Assembly (NCBI GenBank): GCA_016223025.1
Contig: JACRPU010000019.1
Location: forward strand, 1-33,596
Source of the DNA: Nitrosomonadales bacterium
GTDB lineage: Bacteria; Pseudomonadota; Gammaproteobacteria; Burkholderiales; Gallionellaceae
Length of the DNA stretch: 33,596 bases
Direction of reading: 5' to 3'
A program made the position numbers and the translations under genes. The notes under the pieces are model-generated. The model made no database searches. It was not told the DNA's origin and saw only the letters and a list, made by a program, of their open reading frames with translations. Below are positions 8,180-15,604 of this stretch, piece by piece (the first letter of the stretch is position 1; every line of letters begins with the position of its first letter).

Positions 8180-8209
8180 ATTCTACTCTCGAACAGGCTG
8201 GTAGCTCAA
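8180..8209 (-). promoter_or_regulatory. Sigma-70-like promoter for rpsO
   Basis: Read on the minus strand: TTGAGC (-35), 18-bp spacer, TAGAAT (-10). The -10 lies about 33 bases before the rpsO ATG, giving a short leader. An alternative -35 (TTGACT) would leave a spacer that is too long. Confidence 0.6.
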
Positions 8210-8263
8210 GTCAATTCAATATGCCCGACAATATCAACGTCCTGCTGGACGTGCTCGCGGCCT

Positions 8264-8290
8264 GCCTGCCGGAAGCGGATGCCGGCAGGC
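8264..8290. repeat. GC-rich hairpin upstream of rpsO
   Basis: GCCTGCCGG (8264-8272) and CCGGCAGGC (8282-8290) form a perfect 9-bp stem with a 9-nt loop, in the gap between the glycosylase stop and the rpsO promoter. There is no U-tract on either side, so it is not a canonical terminator. It may still mark the 3' end of the upstream minus-strand unit. Confidence 0.5.
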
Positions 8291-8374
8291 CACAGCAGGC
8301 AAGCCGTTCGCCAAGCCCCATCCTTTATAACCGAATTGTCCCCATAATGCGAAATCAGGTTCGTGATGTCCGGA

Positions 8375-9019
8375 TCAAGTCTTTCGCAAATACCCGGTTA
8401 TCGCGCCGAACACTTCGTGGAACATCGTTTCGTTCAAGCGCCTGGTCTGGGTATTGTAGCGGCTGCAATGGTAGCTGTCATACAGCCTCGCGCCGCACGG
8501 CAACCCGTGCTGCGCGCCGTGCATGAACGGGTGTTCCCTCGCGCGCAAGCCCAGTGCGCGCAGCACGGCAGCGTGCGCCACCGTCCCGAGAGCCAGCACC
8601 GCCGCGCCTTGCGGCAAGTCACCCATCTCGGCGGCCAGATAAGCGTTGCACCGCTTGATTTCGGCGGGTTCCGGTTTGTTCTGCGGCGGCAGGCAACGCA
8701 CGGCGTTGGTGATGCGGCAATCGCGCAGGAACAACCCGGCATTAGCCTGCCCCGCAGAATCCAGCGGTTCGGCGGAACTGGCAAAACCGAATTTGTGCAA
8801 GGTGGAATACAGCAGGTTGCCGGCATAATCTCCGGTAAACGGGCGGCCGGTGCGGTTCGCCCCGTGCAAGCCGGGCGCCAGACCCACTATCAGCAGGCGC
8901 GACCGCGCATCGCCGAAAGAGGGCACCGGCAGCGCGTAATAGCCGGGCAGGGATTGGCGCACGCGCCCCAGAAAATCCGCCAGACGCGGGCAGGAACGGC
9001 AGGCTTCGGAAAATTCCAC
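8375..9019 (-). CDS. Uracil-DNA glycosylase, family 5 (UDGb type) with Fe-S cluster
   Basis: A 214-residue DNA repair enzyme that removes uracil and related deaminated bases. The family-5 motif 1 is complete, 'GLAPGLHGANRTGRPFTGD' (residues 46-64), and lacks the catalytic Asp/Asn of other families, as expected for UDGb. Motif 3 is 'YDSYHCSRYNTQTRRL'. Four cysteines at 7, 10, 109 and 124 (CRSC, 'AVRCLPP', 'IKRC') fit the [4Fe-4S] ligands of the family. The protein begins 6 bases after the stop of the EF-hand gene, so the two are probably co-transcribed. UDGb is best known from thermophiles and high-GC bacteria. Family call firm; substrate range not visible. Confidence 0.9.
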   Translation of the reverse strand: MEFSEACRSCPRLADFLGRVRQSLPGYYALPVPSFGDARSRLLIVGLAPGLHGANRTGRPFTGDYAGNLLYSTLHKFGFASSAEPLDSAGQANAGLFLRDCRITNAVRCLPPQNKPEPAEIKRCNAYLAAEMGDLPQGAAVLALGTVAHAAVLRALGLRAREHPFMHGAQHGLPCGARLYDSYHCSRYNTQTRRLNETMFHEVFGAITGYLRKT

Positions 9020-9025
9020 GGGGCG

Positions 9026-11173
9026 CTATTTGCCGGGGATGCCGAAATACCACAGCACCCATGCCGCGCCGCACACAAGCAATGCGAGCGCGGTGTAAAC
9101 CGGCCAGTAGTGCTTTTTTTCGGCAAAAGGATCAGCCATCGAACGATCCGCTCCCTCCGGCAGTTTGGCGACACCGGTCAATGCCGTGCCGAAAGGAATA
9201 TTGATTCTGGCGCGCGCGTTCACCGCCCAGCCGTTGGCATCCAGAATCGGCCCCAGGTTGCGCTGCTTCAGCTTGAACCACGCGATCAGCATGGCCGGCC
9301 CCGACACCACCAGCAGCAGCCCGAGCAAGGCGAAGGGCAGTTGCCACCACTTCAGCCCGAGCAAGCCGGTCAGCACGGAAGCCACCGCAGTGCCCAATGC
9401 GCCGACAGCCAGCCCGATCGCCGCAAAAATCCCGGCAAACTTGCCCATGTCGAACGGGGCCGGTGCTGGCTTGGGCGCTTCCGGTTTCTGGCCGGGCTCA
9501 ACGACGGATTTCACCAGCTTTGCCTCTGCGGCCTGCGACCGCGCGGCGGCGAGCTTCTGTATCTGTTCCCCTATCATCTTGCCCACCCGCTTGTAGGGCG
9601 CCCAGAACGCCTGGCGGATGCTGATGGGGTGCTCCAGTATGCGCACGATGGTGGCATCCCAGTCCTGCCCCTTGCGGTCGTAGAACACCCCGTTGCGCCC
9701 CACCACCAGCTGGTCTGAATCTCCCGCAGTGAAGGCGGCGGCAATAACCATTTTTTCTTTGCCTCCCAGGCGCGCGCATTCGCAATATGCCAGGCACACC
9801 CGGCTCAGGTTGGCCAGAGCGGCATGCTTGCTGACATCTTCCACCCGCACGCACAGCTCGCAACTGCGCCCGTCCAGGTACAGCGTGCCGACCTGGAACA
9901 CGGCCTTGCCGCTACCCGTGTAAAAGTTGCGGAAAGAGACAAAATTGTTGGCCAGCACATACAGGTCGCGGCAATAGCGCAACAGCTTGCCCACCGCCGC
10001 GATGGCTTCCACCTCGGCCTCCAGCGCCTTGTCCCGCGCGATCAAATCCCCGATTGCGGCGCGGTAATTGCCGCCCAGAACGGCGCGGATGCGCTCCGTG
10101 CCGAGCTTCTCCACGGATGTCGCAGGTTTCTCCGCCAGCCAGCTTTCCAGCGCGGCGAACTTCCCGGCCAGCTTTTCCCACTCCTCCGCTGTCAGAGTCG
10201 GCCTGTCGCCAAACAATGGAGCAACCGCCTTTTCGCGCAGCATCTGTATGCCGGACATCCAGGCCGGGTTGACGCCATCCCGCAAAGGCAAGGGTTTGCT
10301 GGTCGCCACCACGGCCAGCGGAAAAGCCGCCAGCCCGGCGGCGCCGGCGTTCAGCTCCAGCGCTGCAAGCGACTGGTAATCTTCCACGGAGCGGCTCAGC
10401 GGCTCAGCGGCGCGCGGATCGTAAGCGGCCGTGCGGCAGCGTGTGAAATAATCGTCCACCTTGGCTTTCACCGCGCGATACGCCTCCGCTGCCGCCAGGG
10501 TATCCGCGCCCAGAAACCAGATGGCGCTGTCGGCTTCCGCCTTCCGCAGCCAATCCGCATAAGCCTGCGCCCCGGTAAAAAACTGCTCGACGATCTCGCC
10601 CGAAACGCCGTTCTCGCCGCTCCGGTCCGGCAGCGCGCCGCAACACGCCATGATGTCCGCTATCACCGCTTGCAGCGCGGCATCGCCGGTTGTCTTCGGA
10701 GTAATTACGCCGTCCCCGTTAAAACGCATTTCGAGCACGAGTTTCTCGCTGTCGGCGGTATCCGCCACGGAAATCGCATCGGCTTGCGGCTTGCCCAGGC
10801 TGCTCAAGATGCGGCGCGCGGCGGCAAGCAGGCAACGCCCCTCCTCGCCGGCATCGTTGATGGCGGACAGCGGCAGCGTATCGCCGCCCCGCACCAGCAG
10901 ATCGGCGTCTTTCAGCAAGGCAGCCGCCCATTGCACCGCAGCAACAATCTCCGAAGCGCGGATATGGCCGTCGTTGTCGCCATCAATCAGCGCCAGCGTT
11001 TGCGCATCGAACTCGATGCCGCGCGCCGGGCAGCTCAACGCCACCCACAGCTTCTGATCCAGTTGCGCCAGCGCCAGCAAGTCTGCGCCGGTATCAATAC
11101 GAACCTGGTCAAATCCGCCCGCACGGAAGAAGCGCCACTCGTGTTTTCTTGTTCCGGTGCCGGAAGCACTCAT
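9026..11173 (-). CDS. EF-hand-containing membrane protein of unknown function
   Basis: About 715 residues counted from MSASGTGTRKHEW; an upstream in-frame ATG at 11242 would add 23 residues but has no better ribosome site. Near the N-terminus one canonical EF-hand loop is visible at residues 64-75 (DGDNDGHIRASE, with Asp at 1, 3 and 5, Gly at 6, Ile at 8 and Glu at 12). A degenerate second one ('FNGDGVITPK') follows. A long soluble middle region has no recognised motif. Toward the C-terminus there are two hydrophobic segments ('IFAAIGLAVGALGTAVASVL', 'LPFALLGLLLVVSGPAMLIA'), then a loop and a last membrane segment ('ALALLVCGAAWVLWYF') ending in GIPGK. It looks like a calcium-responsive membrane protein, but no role can be assigned. 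It is followed after 6 bases by the UDGb gene. Confidence 0.85.
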   Translation of the reverse strand: MSASGTGTRKHEWRFFRAGGFDQVRIDTGADLLALAQLDQKLWVALSCPARGIEFDAQTLALIDGDNDGHIRASEIVAAVQWAAALLKDADLLVRGGDTLPLSAINDAGEEGRCLLAAARRILSSLGKPQADAISVADTADSEKLVLEMRFNGDGVITPKTTGDAALQAVIADIMACCGALPDRSGENGVSGEIVEQFFTGAQAYADWLRKAEADSAIWFLGADTLAAAEAYRAVKAKVDDYFTRCRTAAYDPRAAEPLSRSVEDYQSLAALELNAGAAGLAAFPLAVVATSKPLPLRDGVNPAWMSGIQMLREKAVAPLFGDRPTLTAEEWEKLAGKFAALESWLAEKPATSVEKLGTERIRAVLGGNYRAAIGDLIARDKALEAEVEAIAAVGKLLRYCRDLYVLANNFVSFRNFYTGSGKAVFQVGTLYLDGRSCELCVRVEDVSKHAALANLSRVCLAYCECARLGGKEKMVIAAAFTAGDSDQLVVGRNGVFYDRKGQDWDATIVRILEHPISIRQAFWAPYKRVGKMIGEQIQKLAAARSQAAEAKLVKSVVEPGQKPEAPKPAPAPFDMGKFAGIFAAIGLAVGALGTAVASVLTGLLGLKWWQLPFALLGLLLVVSGPAMLIAWFKLKQRNLGPILDANGWAVNARARINIPFGTALTGVAKLPEGADRSMADPFAEKKHYWPVYTALALLVCGAAWVLWYFGIPGK

Positions 11174-11453
11174 GATTGTTGTGCCCATAGTAAACTGGAA
11201 AGAGTTGCCAAACAGGTTATTACATACCGGCTTTCCGGGCAACCCGGAATCTCACCCGAATCTCACCCGGAATCTCTTCCGCGCTCTGCGCGGCAAATTG
11301 GCAAAACCGCGTTACCGGTGCGATAATGGCGCCCGCAAATTGATACTCGGGGACAGGTTTGGGCGCTGGCATGTTGGGCATGACATGAACCGCCACGCGC
11401 ATCCCGGCTCAAGCAATGGATTCCCCGTGTTGCGAATGTATCAGTGTGGCACC

Positions 11454-11529
11454 GCCGCCTTAGCTCAGTTGGTAGAGCAACCGCCTTGTAAGCGGTAGGT
11501 CATCAGTTCGAATCCGATAGGCGGCACCA
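11454..11529 (+). tRNA. tRNA-Thr (anticodon UGU)
   Basis: A 76-nt cloverleaf including encoded CCA. The acceptor stem GCCGCCT pairs with AGGCGGC (11519-11525). The D arm is GCTC-AGTTGGTA-GAGC. The anticodon stem ACCGC/GCGGT encloses CTTGTAA, giving anticodon TGT (Thr). The T loop is TTCGAAT. The discriminator base is A at 11526, followed by CCA. The A-C mismatch in the T stem also occurs in E. coli tRNA-Thr(UGU). Confidence 0.97.
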
Positions 11530-11537
11530 GTATCCAT

Positions 11538-11561
11538 AAGGCTTGCAGCGATGCAGGCCTT
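11538..11561 (+). terminator. Hairpin after tRNA-Thr
   Basis: AAGGCTTGCA-GCGA-TGCAGGCCTT forms a 10-bp stem with one G-U pair, 8 bases after the tRNA. It is followed by only a short T-rich stretch, so it is probably the terminator or processing boundary of the tRNA transcript. Confidence 0.6.
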
Positions 11562-11696
11562 TATTCACGTTCGGCTGTTTTGTGTGTCATGTCACCAATA
11601 TGTCACCACACTTTTTCAATCAAAACAGTTTTGAGCTTCCCTCGAAAGATCGTCTTCCAAGAGTGACGTTGGAAGACGAAAAATCAGGGGAAGGTC

Positions 11697-13736
11697 ATGC
11701 TATCCTTCCCCCCGGTTGGTTCCGCACATTTTCCGATGAAATTTATCCTGCTCGCATTGCTGTTGATCGCGGCTCTTGGGGCGGCGGGGCGGGCTGCGGC
11801 AGATTTGCCGCGAACTCCCGCGCAGGGGGCGCCGCCGGACGCCCGCGCGCTGGTTGCGGAAGATGCGGATTTCCTCGCGGCGCGCGAGGCGTTTCGCACG
11901 GGTGATGCCGCGCGGCTCGACCGCGTTGCCGGGCGTCTCAAGAATTCCCTGCTGGAGCCCTATGTAGCCTATTACCGGTTGCGCATGCGCCTCGAAGCCG
12001 CCGATATTGCCACCATCCAGGCATTTCTCGCGCGCTCCGACGAAACCCCGGTAATTGATCGCCTGCGCGGAGAGTGGCTGAAGCTGCTCGGCAAGAAACG
12101 CCAGTGGGAAGCTTTTGCGGGCGAATACCCGCGCCTGCTGGGCGAGGATGCGGAATTGATCTGTTATGCCCTGCAAGCGCGCCTGCACATGCGTGACGGC
12201 GAGGCGCTACGGGAAGCGCGCGAGCTGTGGCTGGCCGGCGACGATGAGTTGCCGGAAAGCTGCGCTCCGCTGTTCGATGCGGCGATTGTCGGCGGCATCA
12301 TCAGCGAAACGGACATACGATCGCGCGTGCGCCTGGTGCTGGAAGCGGGCAACGCGACACTGGCCGGGCAATTATCCGGAAAGCTTCCGGCGAAGCGGGC
12401 GCTTCCTGCTGCCGCTCTGTCCGGTGCAAAAGCCAACCCGGAGCGCTATCTCAAAAACATCCGGCTGAAAAATGCCGGTGAGGCACAGCGCGCGGTGGCG
12501 TTGTTCGCGCTGCAGCGGCTCGCCAAACAGTTGCCGCAACTGGCGTTCGCGCAGTGGAAAAAGATCGCGGATCATTTCAGCGCGGACGAACAGCGTTATT
12601 TTTACTCCTGGCTGGCTTACGAGGCGGCGCGCAGGCATGACGAGCGCGCGCTGGAATGGTTCCGGGCGGCGGGCGATGCGCCGCTTACCCGGCAACAGCG
12701 CGCCTGGCGTACCCGCGCCGCCCTGCGCGCGCCGGATTGGCGCGAAGTGCGGGCAAGCATAGAGGCCATGCCGCAACAGCAGCAGCAGCAGGCCGCATGG
12801 CGCTACTGGGGGGCGCGCGCGCTGAAGGAACTGGGCCAGGCAGAGGAAGCGGAAAAACAATTCGCCCTGCTGAGCGGCGAATATAATTTCTACGGCCAGC
12901 TTGCCGCAGAAGAAGTTACCGCGATTTCTGCGGCGGACACCGTGTCGGCAGGCTACCAGCCGGGCAAGGAGGAACTGGATACCATGCTGGCTCGACCGGC
13001 CATCCAGCGCGCGCTGGCGTTATACCGCATGGATCTGCGCACCGATGCGGCCAGAGAGTGGGCGTGGGCCGAGCGCAAGTTTGACGACCGGCAATTGCTG
13101 GCGGCGGCGGAAATTGCTCGCCGCAACGAAATATACGACCTCGCCATCAACTCGGCGGATCTTACCGTGCAGTTGCATGATTTCAACCTGCGCTATCTTG
13201 CGCCGTACCGGGATGAATTGCGCGGGCACATCCGGCAGCTCGGGCTGGAAGAGGCGTGGGTGTATGGCCTGATGCGCCAGGAAAGCCGTTTTGTGAAACA
13301 GGCAAAATCGGAAGCCGGCGCGAGCGGGCTGATGCAGATTATGCCGGCCACCGCGCGCTGGCTGGCGCGCAAGCTTGGCATGAAAAATTATCGCCGGGCG
13401 ATGGTGCGCAAGCTGGATACCAATCTTGCGATGGGGACGTATTATATGAAAACCGTGCTGGAGTGGCTCGATAACAGCCCCGTGCTGGCCTCTGCCGCCT
13501 ACAACGCCGGGCCGTCGCGCGCGCGCCAGTGGCGCGGCGACAGGCCGCTGGAAGGCGCGGTGTACGCCGAAACCATCCCCTTCGACGAGACGCGCGGCTA
13601 CGTCAAGAAAGTGATGAGCAACACCGTGCATTACTCCCGGCTGTTCGGGCAGCCGCCGCGCTCGCTCAAGGAGCGCATGGGCGTTATCGCCGCCAGGGAC
13701 GCGAATAACCGGCAAGCCGTCCCGGATGAAAAATGA
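11697..13736 (+). CDS. slt: Soluble lytic murein transglycosylase (Slt70 type)
   Basis: A 679-residue periplasmic enzyme that cleaves peptidoglycan with 1,6-anhydromuramic acid formation. The N-terminal signal sequence is 'MKFILLALLLIAALGAAGRA'. The long alpha-helical U-shaped domain follows ('AWRTRAALRAPDWREVRASI', 'AWRYWGARALKELGQAEEA'). The C-terminal SLT domain has catalytic Glu in 'GLMRQESRF' (about residue 529), then 'SEAGASGLMQIMPATA' and 'ASAAYNAGPSRARQWRG'. The ATG at 11697 has an AGGGGA site 5 bases upstream. A second ATG at 11736 begins directly at the signal peptide and is a realistic alternative. The CCA-enzyme gene starts 12 bases after the stop, suggesting co-transcription. A run of six Gln ('PQQQQQQAA') sits in the helical domain. 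Confidence 0.94.
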   Translation: MLSFPPVGSAHFPMKFILLALLLIAALGAAGRAAADLPRTPAQGAPPDARALVAEDADFLAAREAFRTGDAARLDRVAGRLKNSLLEPYVAYYRLRMRLEAADIATIQAFLARSDETPVIDRLRGEWLKLLGKKRQWEAFAGEYPRLLGEDAELICYALQARLHMRDGEALREARELWLAGDDELPESCAPLFDAAIVGGIISETDIRSRVRLVLEAGNATLAGQLSGKLPAKRALPAAALSGAKANPERYLKNIRLKNAGEAQRAVALFALQRLAKQLPQLAFAQWKKIADHFSADEQRYFYSWLAYEAARRHDERALEWFRAAGDAPLTRQQRAWRTRAALRAPDWREVRASIEAMPQQQQQQAAWRYWGARALKELGQAEEAEKQFALLSGEYNFYGQLAAEEVTAISAADTVSAGYQPGKEELDTMLARPAIQRALALYRMDLRTDAAREWAWAERKFDDRQLLAAAEIARRNEIYDLAINSADLTVQLHDFNLRYLAPYRDELRGHIRQLGLEEAWVYGLMRQESRFVKQAKSEAGASGLMQIMPATARWLARKLGMKNYRRAMVRKLDTNLAMGTYYMKTVLEWLDNSPVLASAAYNAGPSRARQWRGDRPLEGAVYAETIPFDETRGYVKKVMSNTVHYSRLFGQPPRSLKERMGVIAARDANNRQAVPDEK

Positions 13737-13748
13737 CGGGATAATACA

Positions 13749-14978
13749 GTGAGCGGGCAGCCATTTTCCGTGTATTGCGTCGGCGGCGCGGTGCGCGACC
13801 GCCTGCTCGGTTTGCCGGTGCAGGACCGCGACTGGGTGGTGGTGGGCGCCACGCCGGAAGACATGGCGGCGCGCGGCTTCCAGCCGGTGGGCAAGGATTT
13901 TCCGGTGTTTCTGCACCCCGATACGCACGAGGAATATGCGCTGGCGCGCACCGAGCGCAAGACCGCGCCGGGCTACAAGGGCTTCGTCATCCACGCTGCG
14001 CCGGACGTGACGCTGGAGCAGGATCTGCTGCGGCGCGATTTCACCGTCAACGCCATCGCCGAAGATGCAAATGGCAAACTGATTGACCCCTATGGCGGGA
14101 AAGCCGACCTGCACGCTGGCATCCTGCGCCACATCGGCGCGGCGTTTGCCGAAGACCCGGTGCGCATCCTGCGCGCGGCGCGCTTCGTGGCGCGCTTCGG
14201 TTTTTCCATCGCGCCGGAAACGCTGGCGCTGATGCGCGCGATGGTGGAAAACGGCGAAGTGGATGCGCTGGTTCCGGAGCGCGTGTGGCAGGAACTGGCG
14301 CGCGGCCTGGTGGAGAAAGCGCCGTCGCGGTTTATTACCACATTGCGCGAGTGCGGCGCACTGGCGAAAATCCTGCCGGAAGTGGATGCGCTTTTCGGGG
14401 TGCCGCAACCGCTCAACTACCACCCGGAAGGCGACTGCGGCGCGCATACCCTGCTGGTGCTGGAGGACGCGGCGCGCCACGATTATGCCCTGGAAGTGCG
14501 ATTTGCCGCGCTGATGCACGACATCGGCAAGGGCAATACGCCGAAAGACATCCTGCCGCGCCACATCGGCCACGAGGCGCGCAGCGCGGATTTGCTGCGC
14601 GCGCTGTGCGAGCGCCTGCGTGTGCCTACGGAGTGCCGCGATCTCGGGCTTCTGGCGGCGCGGCACCACGGCGAAGTGCATCGTGCCAAAGAGTTGCGCC
14701 CCGATACCATCGTGCGCCTGCTCCAGGGCTGCGATGCCTGGCGCAGGCCGGAGCGCTTTTCGCAACTGTTGCAGGTATGCGCTTCCGATGCGCGCGGTCG
14801 CACCGGCCACGGCAACGATGCCTACCCGCAGGCGGATTATCTGCTGCGCGCCCTGCATGCGGCACAGGCGGTGAATGCGGGAGAAATTGCACGGCAATGC
14901 GAGGATAAGAATCTGATTGCCGGGCGGGTGCGGCTGGCGCGTATCGTGGCGGTAGAACATGCCATCCAGTCCGCGTAG
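13749..14978 (+). CDS. cca: Multifunctional CCA-adding tRNA nucleotidyltransferase
   Basis: A 409-residue enzyme that builds or repairs the 3' CCA of tRNAs without a template. The nucleotidyltransferase head is complete: 'YCVGGAVRDRLLGL', the metal-binding 'DRDW' pair (Asp26 and Asp28), 'LARTERK' and 'RRDFTVNAIA'. Next come the nucleotide-recognition region 'EDPVRILRAARFVARFGF' and the C-terminal HD domain ('FAALMHDIGKG', 'LLAARHHGEVHRA'), which in the E. coli enzyme carries phosphatase/phosphodiesterase activity. The length matches the E. coli type. The start is GTG at 13749, fixed by the conserved N-terminus. The TAG stop lies inside the left arm of a palindromic repeat at 14975-15002. Confidence 0.95.
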   Translation: MSGQPFSVYCVGGAVRDRLLGLPVQDRDWVVVGATPEDMAARGFQPVGKDFPVFLHPDTHEEYALARTERKTAPGYKGFVIHAAPDVTLEQDLLRRDFTVNAIAEDANGKLIDPYGGKADLHAGILRHIGAAFAEDPVRILRAARFVARFGFSIAPETLALMRAMVENGEVDALVPERVWQELARGLVEKAPSRFITTLRECGALAKILPEVDALFGVPQPLNYHPEGDCGAHTLLVLEDAARHDYALEVRFAALMHDIGKGNTPKDILPRHIGHEARSADLLRALCERLRVPTECRDLGLLAARHHGEVHRAKELRPDTIVRLLQGCDAWRRPERFSQLLQVCASDARGRTGHGNDAYPQADYLLRALHAAQAVNAGEIARQCEDKNLIAGRVRLARIVAVEHAIQSA

Positions 14979-15002
14979 GGGCGCGATTCATCGCGCCCCT
15001 AC
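14975..15002. repeat. Perfect palindrome overlapping the cca stop codon
   Basis: GTAGGGGCGCGA-TTCA-TCGCGCCCCTAC is a perfect 12-bp stem with a 4-nt loop. The cca stop TAG (14976-14978) is part of its left arm. Palindromes of the form GTAGGGGCG...CGCCCCTAC are common extragenic repeats in bacteria. A decayed relative lies at 18629-18651. No U-tract follows. Confidence 0.8.
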
Positions 15003-15022
15003 CGGGTATTCTGCCATTTGAA

Positions 15023-15604
15023 ATGGAACTGAAATTATTGGCCGAAGTGCGCGCCTGCCAGGTGTGCGCGGCACATCTGCCGTTTCCGCCTAGGCCGGTA
15101 TTGCGCGCCGCCGCTTCCGCAACCATCCTGATCGTCGGGCAGGCGCCGGGGCGGCGCGTGCATGAGACCGGCATCCCGTGGAACGATCCCTCCGGCGACC
15201 GCCTGCGCGACTGGATGCAGGTGTCGCGCGACACTTTCTATGACGAGGCGCGCATCGCCATCATTCCCACCGGATTCTGTTACCCCGGCACGGGCAAAGG
15301 CGGCGACCTGCCGCCGCGCCCGGAATGCGCGCCGCTGTGGCACCCGCGCCTGCGCGCCGCCTTGCCGGATATCCGACTGACCCTGCTCGTCGGCAGCTAT
15401 GCGCAGGCGTATTACCTCGGCAAGCGCGCGCAAAAAACGCTGACCGAAACCGTGCGCCATCACCGCGACTACCTGCCGGAATTTATGCCGCTGCCGCATC
15501 CCAGCCCGCGCAACCAGATGTGGCTGAAGCGCAATACATGGTTTGCGGAGGACGTGCTGCCGCTGCTGCGGGAGCAGGTCGCGCTGCGCTTACAGAAAGC
15601 GTGA
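15023..15604 (+). CDS. Uracil-DNA glycosylase-superfamily protein
   Basis: A 193-residue member of the UDG superfamily distinct from the UDGb at 8375-9019. It begins with a 'CQVC' pair (Cys12, Cys15). It carries 'IVGQAPGRRVHETGIPWND' followed by 'SGDRLRDWM' in the motif-1 position, and 'LPLPHPSPRNQMWLKRN' in the motif-3 position. Glycosylase activity has, as far as I recall, not been firmly established for this subgroup, so the name reflects fold only. It lies 44 bases after cca with the palindromic repeat between. Its last 15 bases overlap the 3' end of the convergent MidA-like gene. Confidence 0.85.
   Translation: MELKLLAEVRACQVCAAHLPFPPRPVLRAAASATILIVGQAPGRRVHETGIPWNDPSGDRLRDWMQVSRDTFYDEARIAIIPTGFCYPGTGKGGDLPPRPECAPLWHPRLRAALPDIRLTLLVGSYAQAYYLGKRAQKTLTETVRHHRDYLPEFMPLPHPSPRNQMWLKRNTWFAEDVLPLLREQVALRLQKA

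Noticed and set aside
8221-8360. Plus-strand frame starting MPDNINVLLDVLAACLPE
   Set aside because: It has no recognised motif, overlaps a GC-rich hairpin and runs into the antisense of the glycosylase gene; more likely chance coding potential.
11503-11518. A-C mismatch in the T stem of tRNA-Thr
   Set aside because: The same mismatch is present in E. coli tRNA-Thr(UGU), so it does not indicate a pseudogene.
12773-12791. Run of CAG/Gln codons in slt as a phase-variable tract
   Set aside because: Triplet changes would not shift the frame, and the tract is short and inside the helical domain; there is no sign of variability.
15590-15604. Overlap of two convergent genes as a possible frameshift
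   Set aside because: Both proteins end naturally with family-typical C-termini; a 15-base tail-to-tail overlap is ordinary.
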